From Lentinula raphanica (Eukaryota; Basidiomycota; Agaricomycetes; Agaricales; Omphalotaceae), in NCBI GenBank assembly GCA_027919835.1, contig JANVFP010000042.1:337268-401267 (forward strand): a stretch of DNA of 64,000 bases. The letters run 5' to 3'. The notes under the pieces are model-generated. The model was not told the DNA's origin. It worked only from the letters and a program-made list of their open reading frames with translations, and ran no database searches. Made by a program: the position numbers and the translations under genes. Positions 10,652-21,658 of the stretch are shown here, in pieces; the first letter of the stretch is position 1, and every line of letters begins with the position of its first letter.

Positions 10652-12374
10652 ATGACTGCACCTCCTCTACCTTCACCTCCTGAACATCTTTTGAACCATC
10701 CTCAAATTCTTGCCACTTTGCACTCTATGTCTAGTTATATCAAAGTTGAAACTCCCTTCAATGTGGATCGCTTGGAACTCCTCTTATCCACTCATCCCAA
10801 TCAGCCCTTTGTTGCTTCTGTAATCCGCTCTCTGAGAGAAGGATTCTGGCCTTTCTATGAAGCAGAGTGGGAAGAGGAATGCAAGCAGAAAGTAGAGAAC
10901 TATGTCACTGAGGAAGTGGACATTGCTGCACTCAAAGCTCACAGAGATCAGGAAGTAGCTGCTGGGAGGTGGTCAGAAGCACTACCAGAAGACTTTGTAC
11001 TCTTACCTGGCATGAAAGTTTCCCCTATGTTTGTAGTTTGGCAGAAGGGGAAAGCCAGAGTTGTCATGGACCAAACTGCATCAGGTCTTAATGATGGTAT
11101 TCCTAGGGATGAAGCCAAAGTGAAATATGATGACATGCACACTTTTGGCCAGGTGCTCAATGATGTTATCAAGGAGCACCCTAATGAGGAGCTTGTACTA
11201 TTCAAGAGTGATGTAGCTAAAGCTTTCCTCAATCTCCCTGCTCATCCTCTTTGGCAACTGTGTCAAGTTGTATCTGTTGAAGGAAGATTTCATATTGTCA
11301 GGAGATTAGTCTTTGGAACCAGAACATCTCCTCGCTGTTGGTGCTCTGTATCTGCACTACTATGCTGGTTTGGGACTGAAAAGCTAGGAATCCCTAATCT
11401 ACATGTCTACATGGATGATTTCTTTGGCTGGGACTTCAAGAGGAATCTAATCACCTTTCATGGCAAGAAGTATCCCAAGAGACAAGTACAGCTTCTAGTC
11501 TTTTGGGACATGATTGACTGCCCCTATGAAGACAGAAAGCAAGATTGGGGAGTCTGGCTGTTAATCATTGGCTTCTTGACAGACATCATGAAGGGTTCCA
11601 TTTCTTTGACTCAAGAATCCATTGATGGACTTGTTGAAGCCATCCACACATTCCTCTCATCCCCAAACCGTAAAGCTGCACTCAGAGACTGGCAGCATCT
11701 GACAGGTTCTCTAAACTGGTCACTCAATGTTCTTCCCTGGGCTAGGCCTGCTCTCACTGAAATGTATCGCAAAATGAGTGGGAAGACACTCCAATTTCGT
11801 CACATCCCTATCAATGGTGAAGTGCATAGAGACCTGACTTGGTTCTCTGAGATGCTCAAGTCTGCCATTGGGATACGATTTGTAGATGCCCAAGCATGGA
11901 GTGACAGTGAAGCAGATTTGTGTGTTGGACTGATGCAAGCAATATTGGCCTCTCCTTTGTCTATGCCAGTAATGGGTTTTGCTATCAAGTGCATCCACTC
12001 CTGGAGCCCAATTGTAGACATCTTCTTTAGGGAGCTATGGCTATTCTATCAGGACTTCATCATATTGCTTCAAAACCTAGTCCACCCAAGAGAGCTCTCT
12101 TCTTTTCAGACAGTCTGGATTCTGTACAAGTTCTCAGCTCTCTTGCAGTCAAAGAATCATCACACAACTCCATCCTGCTGGCTATTGCTGGTATAGTTCT
12201 CAAGACTGGTATTGATATCAGAGTTCGTCACATTCCTGGCAAGGATAACATCAAGGCAGACCTTCTATCTAGACTTCTACTGGATGACTTCAAGCTCCAG
12301 TTCCCTCCTACCGCGTCCGCACTTTTGAGCCTCCAAGAGAGCTACTGCCGGCGCAATGGAGAGAGTCCTTTTAG
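10652..12374 (+). pseudogene. RT/RNase H of E2, frameshifted
   Basis: Matches the family RT/RNase H, with Asp187 in KSDVAKAF and the YMDD box intact. A one-base deletion near 11917 (GCAGATTTGTG where sister copies have GCAGACTTTGTG) breaks the frame just before the first RNase H Asp. A second frame break is near 12304 (TTCCCTCCTACCG). The RNase H region survives in another frame from about 12037. As it stands it would make an RT without RNase H. Confidence 0.88.
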
Positions 12375-13361
12375 AGGCCATGGGTGAGCAGAGAAAGAGA
12401 CAAGGGCACTCTGCTCACCCTCCAATGGACTTGCACAAGTTAGATGACTTGGTGTTATTCCTTCAAGCCCATGCCATTGAAAAGTCTACCAAACAGAACT
12501 ATGCTACAGGTGCTAGAGATTACATCCACTTCTGCACCTCACACAAACTTGATCTGGATCCTACTCCATCCACACTCTCCAGATACATTGCCTACACATC
12601 CAGACACATTGCTTCTGGACCCAAATATCTCTCTGGTGCTCGTCACTTTCTCAAACAACTCTACCTCACTTTGATGAGTCTCGTGCTCATCCTCTGGTTC
12701 AAGCTACAATCAGAGGATCCAAGAAAGTTAGAGCTGATCCAGTCAAGAGGAAACCTCCTCTTCAAATATCTCATATACAACTCTTCTATGACTCTTGTCA
12801 TCTCTCCTATGATGATCTTCTGTTTGCAACTCTCATGAGCTGTGGCTTCTATGGCTGTCACCGCATTGGTGAACTTACTGTTCCTAACAGCAAGCTCTGC
12901 GTGACTGGCGTAAGGTGATCAAGCGGGCCTCTCTCAAGTTTGAGAATGGCAGAGCTGGTTACCACTTGCCTTATCACAAGAGTGATCCTTTTTACCATGG
13001 AACAGATATTCTCCAAAGTCATCAAGCAGTGGCCAGTCCTGTGTCTCTACTAAAGGAATACTGTACTATCAGAGACAAACTACATGGAGCCAGGCCTGCA
13101 TTGTTCCTCTGTGAAGATGGAACACTCCCCTCTAGATCCTGGTTTGAATCCAGGTTCTTTGCTTATGTTGGTAGGGAGTTTGGTGGACATTCACTCAGAG
13201 CTGGTGGTGCAACCTTCTATGCCAGACTTGGTCTTTCAGAATCTGTGATAATGGCCTTGGGACGTTGGTCTTCTACAGCTTGGAAAATATATATCAGAGA
13301 CAATCCTACAGTAAGGGCAGAACTACAACTAGCTTCACTCAAACAAGCCCAAAGATCTTGA
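12356..13361 (+). pseudogene. Tyrosine recombinase of E2, frameshifted
   Basis: Starts like the intact copies (MERVLLEAMGEQ) but has a one-base deletion near 12664 (CTCTACCTCAC for CTCTACCCTCAC) and a disrupted stretch near 12888-12898 (CCTAACAGCAAGCTC for CCTAATCAGCATGATC). The C-terminal catalytic His-x-x-Arg, Trp and Tyr codons remain in frame from about 12915 to the stop. It is inactive as read. Confidence 0.88.
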
Positions 13362-13479
13362 CACTGTACAATAGTATTATTGTAACACCATCCAATCTGA
13401 TATACAACCATTTACCTCGCGTCTCATTCACATTTTCTTTCACCACCATCCACCCCTCAACAACATCTCATAGCAATTA

Positions 13480-13572
13480 TAGCCCTCCATGATCCGCTCT
13501 GAATGTTATGGGCTTTGGCCCACTGTTGGCTAACTCTTACTTCCTGTCCCACCTGAGTGCAAAAGGCAGAGG
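13480..13572 (+). repeat. B1 repeat of E2
   Basis: 93-bp B repeat ending GGCAGAGG, directly followed by A2 at 13573. Confidence 0.85.
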
Positions 13573-14354
13573 TCGACATGAAGGCGGATTCCAAGGGTAG
13601 GGAGCCTTTCTGCAGGCCTCTGCAAACAACAGATCATCTCCCAGCAATTATAGTGCACTATTCATCACACCAGGTATGTACATGAAGGTCTTCACCTTCA
13701 TTATACCTAATGTGTACATGAATACACTTAATTGCTGGCCACCCTCAAGAGCTCTTGCCACTATACTGTGCACGCATACAGAGCTCTATTGCCCCTACAA
13801 GTTGTCCACTATGACCTAGTGATGATACCCAGTCTGTGTGGAGCTATGCACACTTTTTCACCAAAGTGCTCAGAATCTTCTGATAGAGCTTTTGATTTAC
13901 ATTTCGCTCTACACCATGCAGTTCTGGATGGATCCCTTAGGTGTCTTAGGTGAAAATGTGCGGCTCCACGTCCTCTTCGGGATGAGAACAAATTTGAACG
14001 CATTTGGCTCACTGGTTCTCCCGCAATCATCATTTCGAGTTGCACACTCAAAACACAAAAAGCGGACTTGAGTGTTATTTCACTCCCAGAGTCTCTAGAT
14101 CACTCTGGACCATGCCTAGACACATCACATGGGTCTCTGGATATATTTCGGACATTTCCAGCGCTTATGGGGCGCTTGGATCATCAGCTGATAGCTGCAC
14201 ATGGTCCCATCTTCACATGCATCAGGCATATCATGATGGGGTTGATCTGGTCCTGATGGTGGCTGTTACAGGTGCCAGAGGTCTGAGCAGAGGCCTGTAA
14301 AAGCGAGTTTCATCATCAGTTTTTGATCTCCCATTCTTCCTTTCCTTCCCCCAC
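13573..14354 (+). repeat. A2 repeat of E2, 5' part
   Basis: The first 782 bp of A2, interrupted by E4 after TTCCCCCAC; the remaining 346 bp resume at 21659. Together they give exactly 1128 bp. Confidence 0.85.
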
Positions 14355-15482
14355 TCGACATGAAGGCGGATTCCAAGGGTAGGGAGCCTTTCTGCAGGCC
14401 TCTGCAAACAACAGATCATCTCCCAGCAATTATAGTGCACTATTCATCACAATAGGTATGTACATGAAGGTCTTCACCTTCATCATACCTAATGTGTACA
14501 TGAATACACTTAATTGCTGGCTACCCTCAAGAGCTCTTGCCACTATACTGTGCACGCATACAGAGCTCTATTGCCCCTACAAGTTGTCCACTATGACCTA
14601 GTGATGATACCCAGTCTGTGTGGAGTTATGCACACTTTTTCACCAAAGTGCTCAGAATCTTCTGATAGAGCTTTTGATTTACATTTCGCTCTACACCATG
14701 CAGTTCTGGATGGATCCCTTAGGTGTCTTAAGTGAAAATGTGCGGCTCCATGTCCTCTTCGGGATGAGAACAAATTTGAAGGCATTTGGTTCACTGGCTC
14801 TCCCGCAATCGTCATTTCGAGTTGCACACTCAAAACACAAAAAGCGGACTTGAGTGTTATTTCACTCCCAGAGTCTCTAGATCACTCTGGACCATGTCTA
14901 GACACATCACATGGGTCTCTGGATATATTTCGGACATTTCCAGCGCTTATGGGGCGCTTGGATCATCAGCTGATAGCTGCACATGGTCCCATCTTCACAT
15001 GCATCAGGCATATCATGATGGGTGTGATCTGGTCCTGATGGTGGCTGTTACAGGTGCCAGAGGTCTGAGCAGAGGCCTGTAAAAGCGAGTTTCATCATCA
15101 GTTTTTGATCTCCCATTCTTCCTTTCCTTCCCCTACCATCTCTGACCTGGGTGAGGCTGCCTGCATGTTCCCTTGCTCTATTTGAGCTCTGATTTCACTG
15201 TCCAGCACATTCCTCCATCTGTACAGACTATAGGCCTTCCAGAGGTGTCTCAGATACAGGAATCTGGTATGAAATTTCGCATTTTTCACCATCAAGACAC
15301 TGAACAGACATCAAAGCACATCCAGACAGATCTAAGGTGATCAGACACTCTAGGAGTTGATTCCTTTGTTAGATCTTGGGTTTTTGGTGTCTCAGTGCGC
15401 TCTGATCATGTCTGATAAGCCTCTACATTGTACTAACCCTTATCTACATAGATCTAACCTTGATCTGCCTGTTTTTCCTTCA
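14355..15482 (+). repeat. A1 repeat (left terminus) of E4
   Basis: 1128 bp, matching A2 at 20344-21471. Any promoter of the element must lie here or in the 44-bp leader that follows; no clear TATA or initiator could be assigned. Confidence 0.92.
14455..14489 (+). promoter_or_regulatory. Hairpin near the left end of A1 (E4)
   Basis: GGTATG, 3 nt, ATGAAGGT, a CTTC loop, ACCTTCAT and CATACC form a two-part stem about 100 bp from the element end. It is conserved in nearly all A repeats in the window. A role in RNA structure or recombinase binding is only a guess. Confidence 0.5.
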
Positions 15483-15526
15483 TTCTCCTGCTCTCCCTGA
15501 GCACCATCTTCATCTCAACACTCTGT

Positions 15527-17284
15527 ATGGCTCCCCATCGCTCTGAATCACCAGATCCTCTTGCTATCCATGCTGCTACACCCTCCATGTCCAAATCTAG
15601 CCAGATCCATGCTGATCAGGCCTCATCTAAGCCCTTCCGACACCTTGATCTTGCCCAAACTCTCCCCAAGTCCTTATCCACCAAGATCAGAGCAGATCAG
15701 AGTGCTTCTGAGGCCTCTAACTCCCTCAATCCTGCACAAACTCGCCTCAAACCCTTATCTGATCAGATCAGGCCAGATCAGGCCAGATCAAAGTTGCTCC
15801 CTTCTTCTCAAAAGTCCTCTAGCATGTCCTCTCACTCTCAGATCCCCTCTAGCTCGCTTCCTGGGCGCTCCATGGGCGCTTCTAGCTCCTCTAAACAGGG
15901 TAGAGCTCATGTCCACTTCAGGTCTGTGTCTCCTCATCCCTCTGATGTTCCATCTTCCTCTGCTGCTCCCCACTTGTCACCTCCTCCCTCCCTTGCTGCC
16001 AGGCTCTCTGATGACCCTGAGCAAGCTCTGGAGTTTCAGGCAGTCAGTGAACAAGCCAGGACTTTGCAGGAAGTTGTTGAACAGTTCAGAAATGAGGAGA
16101 TCAATGCTATGGAAGCCTTTAGGGCTATTAGAGATATATCATCCAATGATCCTGTTGTATCCCAAGACTATGTGTCTCAGATCATGGATATTCAGAGAGA
16201 GACCAATCAGTTTAAGAGAGACAAACTCAAAGGGAAGGATGCTGCTGTTTCAGCTGATCAGAATGCTGTCTCTCATGAGGATGCTGTCAATGAGGCTGCT
16301 TGGGCTAGCATGCAAGCTCAGATTCAGGACCTGGATGATGAGCAAGCCCAGCTTGACTCTGGTGCTTCTGCTCAAGATCCAGAGCCTATTCTACAGGCTG
16401 GGAGAGATGCCTTGGCTAGGCTTCTTGCCTCTCCTGTCAAACCTGCTCCTACTGCTTCAACGCTTCCTGCTGCACTCCTTGAGGCTGCTCCTCACTTGGC
16501 CCATCTGTCAGGGCCTACATCTCTTCCTGCTCATGTGCAGAAGACTTGGGAACTCAAGAATCTATTTGCTGCTGAGAGCAATCTGGACCCTGTTGTATCA
16601 CTCTTGGCTGCTCAGCCTTTCTCTGACCCTCTCCCTGTCTCTCTATTGCGCCTCATTGTCAAGGATCGCTTTGTTGACTTTGACAAAGTTTATGCTGCAC
16701 TGGTCAGCTTCTCTTCAGCTACCTATGATGATAGCAGAGACTTTGGCTCAGAGTACAAGCTGGTTCGTAAGGACCAAGTACTCAAGTCTATGCCTGTCAC
16801 TTCAGAGTCTCAATGGCTCCGAGTTTTTGATGCATGGACTGCTCCATTGCTCAAGGTTTATCCACATAGAAAAATTGAGCTGGAGACGTACAAATCTCAA
16901 ATTATGGAGTACTTCAGATCTTCACCTTATGATCCATCTGTGGCTATCAGAGTTGATAAAGAAGCTAGGCAGAAGGCTGCCAACACTCCCTTTGATCTGG
17001 GCAATCCAGAGAGCTTCCACACTCTTCTGCTCAAAGAGTTGTTATCTGCTAGGAAGAGGCCTTCTGGTGGTAGTTCATCATCTTCCTCTTCCAGTTCAAA
17101 GCGTCGTGACACACCTTGCATCCTTTGGAATGAGAAGAGGTGTTCAGAGCCCTGTCCTAATAACAGGAAGCATGGCTACTGCAGTGAGTGTGGGGAACAG
17201 CACAGAGCCATTGACAATCAATCCTGTTATGACCAGCTCCAGAAGCGTCGCAGAGAGAGTAGAAAGCGCTCTTCAAGGGCCTAA
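15527..17284 (+). CDS. Gag-like structural protein (E4)
   Basis: 585 aa, intact. The disordered Ser/Pro/Gln-rich N-terminus holds a repeated SDQIRPDQARSK-like stretch near 85-95. A helical region (~165-240) and a globular part (~350-480) follow, then polySer (~515-523) and the Cys/His cluster C531-C539-C543-H549 and C552-C555-H559-C567, with a basic C-terminal tail. It should assemble the particle and bind element RNA. The ATG is the first in-frame one, 44 bp after A1. The RT frame (+1) is open through the whole gene. Confidence 0.88.
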   Translation: MAPHRSESPDPLAIHAATPSMSKSSQIHADQASSKPFRHLDLAQTLPKSLSTKIRADQSASEASNSLNPAQTRLKPLSDQIRPDQARSKLLPSSQKSSSMSSHSQIPSSSLPGRSMGASSSSKQGRAHVHFRSVSPHPSDVPSSSAAPHLSPPPSLAARLSDDPEQALEFQAVSEQARTLQEVVEQFRNEEINAMEAFRAIRDISSNDPVVSQDYVSQIMDIQRETNQFKRDKLKGKDAAVSADQNAVSHEDAVNEAAWASMQAQIQDLDDEQAQLDSGASAQDPEPILQAGRDALARLLASPVKPAPTASTLPAALLEAAPHLAHLSGPTSLPAHVQKTWELKNLFAAESNLDPVVSLLAAQPFSDPLPVSLLRLIVKDRFVDFDKVYAALVSFSSATYDDSRDFGSEYKLVRKDQVLKSMPVTSESQWLRVFDAWTAPLLKVYPHRKIELETYKSQIMEYFRSSPYDPSVAIRVDKEARQKAANTPFDLGNPESFHTLLLKELLSARKRPSGGSSSSSSSSSKRRDTPCILWNEKRCSEPCPNNRKHGYCSECGEQHRAIDNQSCYDQLQKRRRESRKRSSRA

Positions 17285-17414
17285 ATCTCTGGCTGATACA
17301 AAGCATGCTCTGGACTCTTCCCAATCTACTTCAAATCCACGTTTTAGACGTGGCTATCTATGGTCTTCTTCTAGTGCATCTTGTAACATCATTCCTCCCA
17401 GTATTACATCTACA

Positions 17415-19142
17415 ATGACTGCACCTCCTCTACCTTCACCTCCTGAACATCTTTTGAACAATCCTCAAATTCTTGCTACTTTGCACTCTATGGCTAGTCA
17501 TATCAAAGTTGAAACTCCCTTCAATGTGGATCGCTTAGAACTCCTCTTGTCCACTCATCCTAATCAGCCCTTTGTTGCTTCTGTCATTCGCTCACTGAGA
17601 GAAGGATTCTGGCCCTTCTATGAAGCAGAGTGGGAAGAGGAATGCAAGCAGAAAGTAGAGAATTATGTCACTGAGGAAGTGGACATTGCTGCACTCAAAG
17701 CTCACAGAGATCAGGAGGTAGCTGCTGGGAGGTGGTCAGAAGCACTACCAGAAGATTTTGTACTATTACCTGGCATGAAAGTTTCCCCTATGTTTGTAGT
17801 CTGGCAGAAGGGGAAAGCCAGAGTTGTCATGGACCAAACTGCATCAGGTCTCAATGATGGTATTCCTAGAGAGGAGGCCAAAGTCAAATATGATGATATG
17901 CACACTTTTGGCCAGGTGCTCAATGATGTTATCAAAGAGCATCCTAATGAGGAGCTTGTGCTATTCAAGAGTGATGTAGCCAAAGCTTTCCTCAATCTCC
18001 CTGCTCATCCTCTCTGGCAACTTTGTCAAGTTGTATCTGTTGAAGGAAGATTTCATATTGTCAGGAGATTAGTGTTTGGAACTAGAACCTCTCCTCGCTG
18101 TTGGTGCTCTGTGTCAGCACTCCTTTGTTGGTTTGGGACTGAGAAGCTAGGAATCCCCAATCTACATGTCTACATGGATGATTTCTTTGGATGGGACTTC
18201 AAGAGGAATCTGATCACATTTCATGGCAAGAAGTATCCCAAGAGACAAGTACAGCTTCTAGTCTTTTGGGACATGATTGACTGCCCCTATGAAGACAGAA
18301 AACAAGACTGGGGAGTCTGGCTCTTAATCATTGGCTTCTTGACAGATATCATGAAAGGGTCCATCTCTTTGACCCAAGAGTCCATTGATGGACTTGTAGA
18401 AGCCATCCACACATTCCTCTCATCTCCTAATCGTAAAGCTGCGCTCAGAGACTGGCAGCACCTCACAGGTTCTTTGAACTGGTCACTTAATGTTCTTCCA
18501 TGGGCCAGGCCTGCTCTCACAGAAATGTATCGCAAAATGAGTGGCAAGACACTTCAATTTCGTCACATCCCTATCAATGGTGAAGTGCATAGAGACCTGA
18601 CTTGGTTCTCTGACATGCTCAAATCTGCCATTGGGATAAGATTTGTAGATGCCCAAGCATGGAGTGACAGTGAAGCAGACTTTGTGTGCTGGACTGATGC
18701 AAGCAACATAGGTCTCTCCTTTGTCTATGCTAGCAATGGGTTTTGCTATCAAGTGCATCCAACTCCTGGGAGCCCAATTGTTGATATCTTCTTCAGAGAG
18801 CTACTAGCTATTCTATCTGGCCTACATCACATTGCTTCCAAACCTAGTCCACCCAAGAGAGCTCTATTCTTCTCTGATAGTTTGGACTCTGTTCAAGTGC
18901 TGAGCTCTCTTGCAGTCAAAGAATCATCACACAACTCCATCCTTCTTGCTATTGCTGGTATAGTTCTCAAGACTGGTATTGACATCAGAGTTCGTCATAT
19001 TCCTGGCAAGGATAACATCAAGGCAGATCTTCTATCTAGGCTTTTACTGGATGACTTCAAGCTCCAGTTTCCCTCCTACCGCGTCCGCACTTTTGAGCCT
19101 CCAAGAGAGCTACTGCCGGCGCGATGGAGAGAGTCCTTTTAG
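17415..19142 (+). CDS. Reverse transcriptase / RNase H (E4)
   Basis: 575 aa from the first ATG after the gag stop (130 nt gap). RT motifs: Lys-Ser-Asp187 in KSDVAKAF, FGTRTSPRCW, and YMDD with Asp255/Asp256. RNase H: Asp428 in TDAS, Glu462, Asp488 in FSDSLDS, and HIPGKDNIKADLLSR to Asp538. No integrase, protease or methyltransferase is present. The same frame is open from 15561 inside gag, so a Gag-RT product by +1 frameshifting is an alternative to internal initiation. It copies element RNA into DNA. Confidence 0.92.
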   Translation: MTAPPLPSPPEHLLNNPQILATLHSMASHIKVETPFNVDRLELLLSTHPNQPFVASVIRSLREGFWPFYEAEWEEECKQKVENYVTEEVDIAALKAHRDQEVAAGRWSEALPEDFVLLPGMKVSPMFVVWQKGKARVVMDQTASGLNDGIPREEAKVKYDDMHTFGQVLNDVIKEHPNEELVLFKSDVAKAFLNLPAHPLWQLCQVVSVEGRFHIVRRLVFGTRTSPRCWCSVSALLCWFGTEKLGIPNLHVYMDDFFGWDFKRNLITFHGKKYPKRQVQLLVFWDMIDCPYEDRKQDWGVWLLIIGFLTDIMKGSISLTQESIDGLVEAIHTFLSSPNRKAALRDWQHLTGSLNWSLNVLPWARPALTEMYRKMSGKTLQFRHIPINGEVHRDLTWFSDMLKSAIGIRFVDAQAWSDSEADFVCWTDASNIGLSFVYASNGFCYQVHPTPGSPIVDIFFRELLAILSGLHHIASKPSPPKRALFFSDSLDSVQVLSSLAVKESSHNSILLAIAGIVLKTGIDIRVRHIPGKDNIKADLLSRLLLDDFKLQFPSYRVRTFEPPRELLPARWRESF

Positions 19143-20131
19143 AGGCCATGGGTGAGCAGAGGAAGAGACAAGGGTGCTCTGCTCACCCTCCTATGGACTT
19201 GAACAAGCTAGATGACTTGGTGTTATTCCTTCAAGCCCATGCCATTGAAAAGTCTACTAAACAGAACTATACTACAGGTGCTAGGGATTACATCCACTTC
19301 TGCACCTCACACAAGCTTGATCTGGATCCTACTCCATCCACACTCTCCAGATACATTGCATACACATCCAGACACATTGCCTCTGGACCCAAATATCTCT
19401 CTGGTGCTCGTCACTTTCTTAAACAAATCTACCCTCACTTTGATGAATCTCGTGCTCATCCTCTGGTTCAAGCTACAATCAGAGGCTCCAAGAAAGTTAG
19501 AGCTGATCCAGTCAAGAGGAAGCCTCCTCTTCAAATATCTCATATCCAACTCTTCTATGACTCTCGTCATCTCTCCTATGATGATCTTCTGTTTGCAACT
19601 CTCATGAGCTGTGGCTTCTATGGCTGTCATCGCATTGGTGAACTCACTGTTCCTAATCAGCATGATCTGTGTGACTGGCGTAAGGTGATCAAGCGGGCCT
19701 CTCTCAAGTTTGAGAATGGCAGAGCTGGTTACCACTTGCCTTATCACAAGAGTGATCCCTTTTACCATGGAACAGATATTCTCCAAAGTCATCAAGCAGT
19801 GGCTAGTCCTGTGTCTCTCCTCAAGGAATACTGTACTATCAGGGACAAACTACATGGAGCCAGGCCTGCATTGTTCCTCTGTGAAGATGGAACACTCCCC
19901 ACTAGATCCTGGTTTGAATCTAGGTTCTTTGCTTATGTTGGTAGGGAGTTTGGTGGACATTCACTTAGAGCTGGTGGTGCAACCTTTTATGCCAGACTTG
20001 GTCTTTCTGAATCTGTGATTATGGCTTTAGGACGTTGGTCTTCTACAGCTTGGAAAATATATATCAGAGACAATCCTACAGTAAGGGCAGAACTACAACT
20101 AGCTTCACTCAAACAAGCCCAAAGATCTTGA
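19124..20131 (+). CDS. Tyrosine recombinase (E4)
   Basis: 335 aa, intact. Catalytic residues are Arg170 (CHRIGELT), His279 and Arg282 (GGHSLRAGGAT), Trp305 (GRWSSTAW) and Tyr313 (KIYIRDN), the R-H-R-W-Y set of retrotransposon recombinases. The start overlaps the RT stop by 19 nt and lies in the gag frame. It would integrate the circular cDNA at the B|A junction and needs no target duplication, which agrees with the exact junctions seen. It replaces the DDE integrase of LTR elements. Confidence 0.93.
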   Translation: MERVLLEAMGEQRKRQGCSAHPPMDLNKLDDLVLFLQAHAIEKSTKQNYTTGARDYIHFCTSHKLDLDPTPSTLSRYIAYTSRHIASGPKYLSGARHFLKQIYPHFDESRAHPLVQATIRGSKKVRADPVKRKPPLQISHIQLFYDSRHLSYDDLLFATLMSCGFYGCHRIGELTVPNQHDLCDWRKVIKRASLKFENGRAGYHLPYHKSDPFYHGTDILQSHQAVASPVSLLKEYCTIRDKLHGARPALFLCEDGTLPTRSWFESRFFAYVGREFGGHSLRAGGATFYARLGLSESVIMALGRWSSTAWKIYIRDNPTVRAELQLASLKQAQRS

Positions 20132-20250
20132 CACTGTATCCCTGTACTATTGTAACACCATCCAATCTGATATACAACCATTTAACTCGCGTCTCATTCA
20201 CATTTTCTCTCACCACCATCCACCCCTCAACAACATCTCATAGCAATCTA

Positions 20251-20343
20251 TAGCCCTCCATGATCCGCTCTGAATGTTATGGGCTTTGGCCCAGTGTTGG
20301 CTAACTCTTACTTCCTGTCCCACCTGAGTGCAAAAGGCAGAGG
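20251..20343 (+). repeat. B1 repeat of E4
   Basis: 93 bp, matching B2 at 21566-21658; starts TAGCCCTCCATG and abuts A2. Confidence 0.92.
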
Positions 20344-21471
20344 TCGACATGAAGGCGGATTCCAAGGGTAGGGAGCCTTTCTGCAGGCCTCTGCAAACAA
20401 CAGATCATCTCCCAGCAATTATAGTGCACTATTCATCACAATAGGTATGTACATGAAGGTCTTCACCTTCATCATACCTAATGTGTACATGAATACACTT
20501 AATTGCTGGCTACCCTCAAGAGCTCTTGCCACTATACTGTGCACGCATACAGAGCTCTATTGCCCCTACAAGTTGTCCACTATGACCTAGTGATGATACC
20601 CAGTCTGTGTGGAGTTATGCACACTTTTTCACCAAAGTGCTCAGAATCTTCTGATAGAGCTTTTGATTTACATTTCGCTCTACACCATGCAGTTCTGGAT
20701 GGATCCCTTAGGTGTCTTAAGTGAAAATGTGCGGCTCCATGTCCTCTTCGGGATGAGAACAAATTTGAAGGCATTTGGTTCACTGGCTCTCCCGCAATCG
20801 TCATTTCGAGTTGCACACTCAAAACACAAAAAGCGGACTTGAGTGTTATTTCACTCCCAGAGTCTCTAGATCACTCTGGACCATGTCTAGACACATCACA
20901 TGGGTCTCTGGATATATTTCGGACATTTCCAGCGCTTATGGGGCGCTTGGATCATCAGCTGATAGCTGCACATGGTCCCATCTTCACATGCATCAGGCAT
21001 ATCATGATGGGTGTGATCTGGTCCTGATGGTGGCTGTTACAGGTGCCAGAGGTCTGAGCAGAGGCCTGTAAAAGCGAGTTTCATCATCAGTTTTTGATCT
21101 CCCATTCTTCCTTTCCTTCCCCTACCATCTCTGACCTGGGTGAGGCTGCCTGCATGTTCCCTTGCTCTATTTGAGCTCTGATTTCACTGTCCAGCACATT
21201 CCTCCATCTGTACAGACTATAGGCCTTCCAGAGGTGTCTCAGATACAGGAATCTGGTATGAAATTTCGCATTTTTCACCATCAAGACACTGAACAGACAT
21301 CAAAGCACATCCAGACAGATCTAAGGTGATCAGACACTCTAGGAGTTGATTCCTTTGTTAGATCTTGGGTTTTTGGTGTCTCAGTGCGCTCTGATCATGT
21401 CTGATAAGCCTCTACATTGTACTAACCCTTATCTACATAGATCTAACCTTGATCTGCCTGTTTTTCCTTCA
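20344..21471 (+). repeat. A2 repeat of E4
   Basis: 1128 bp and as far as read identical to A1 of the same element. It contains no gene. The small open frames in it also occur in every other A copy only because the DNA is repeated. Confidence 0.92.
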
Positions 21472-21565
21472 CCCTCCCTCCTCTCCCTTCTATCATGTAT
21501 GTTCTCACTGTTTGTATATATGTAGTGGTATGTAGCTACATCCTTACCTATCCTGTACCATTATG
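21472..21565 (+). repeat. A2-B2 spacer of E4
   Basis: 94 bp separating A2 from B2: CT-rich first, then TATATATGTAGTGG and GTAGCTAC. It marks every A2-B2 unit and every solo element in the window. Confidence 0.85.
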
Positions 21566-21658
21566 TAGCCCTCCATGATCCGCTCTGAATGTTATGGGCT
21601 TTGGCCCAGTGTTGGCTAACTCTTACTTCCTGTCCCACCTGAGTGCAAAAGGCAGAGG
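21566..21658 (+). repeat. B2 repeat (right terminus) of E4
   Basis: 93-bp terminal B repeat; the base after it resumes A2 of E2 (CATCTCTGACCTGG). Confidence 0.92.

Larger units (their letters stand above)
14355..21658 (+). mobile_element. E4: complete, coding-intact Ngaro-type YR retrotransposon
   Basis: 7304 bp from TCGACATG to GGCAGAGG: A1 (14355-15482), gag, RT/RNase H, recombinase, B1 (20251-20343), A2 (20344-21471), spacer (21472-21565), B2 (21566-21658). A1 and A2 share private variants (for example CACAATAGG near the start and GATGGGTGTGATC), and I saw no difference between them, so insertion was recent. All three proteins are intact. It is inserted in A2 of E2 (CCCCCAC / CATCTCTG) with no duplication. 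It is the best reference copy in the window. Confidence 0.93.

Noticed and set aside
15561..19142. A single 1193-residue protein from the Met inside gag
   Set aside because: The first ~610 codons overlap gag and have no recognisable domain. I annotate RT from the ATG after gag and keep the overlap as a finding.
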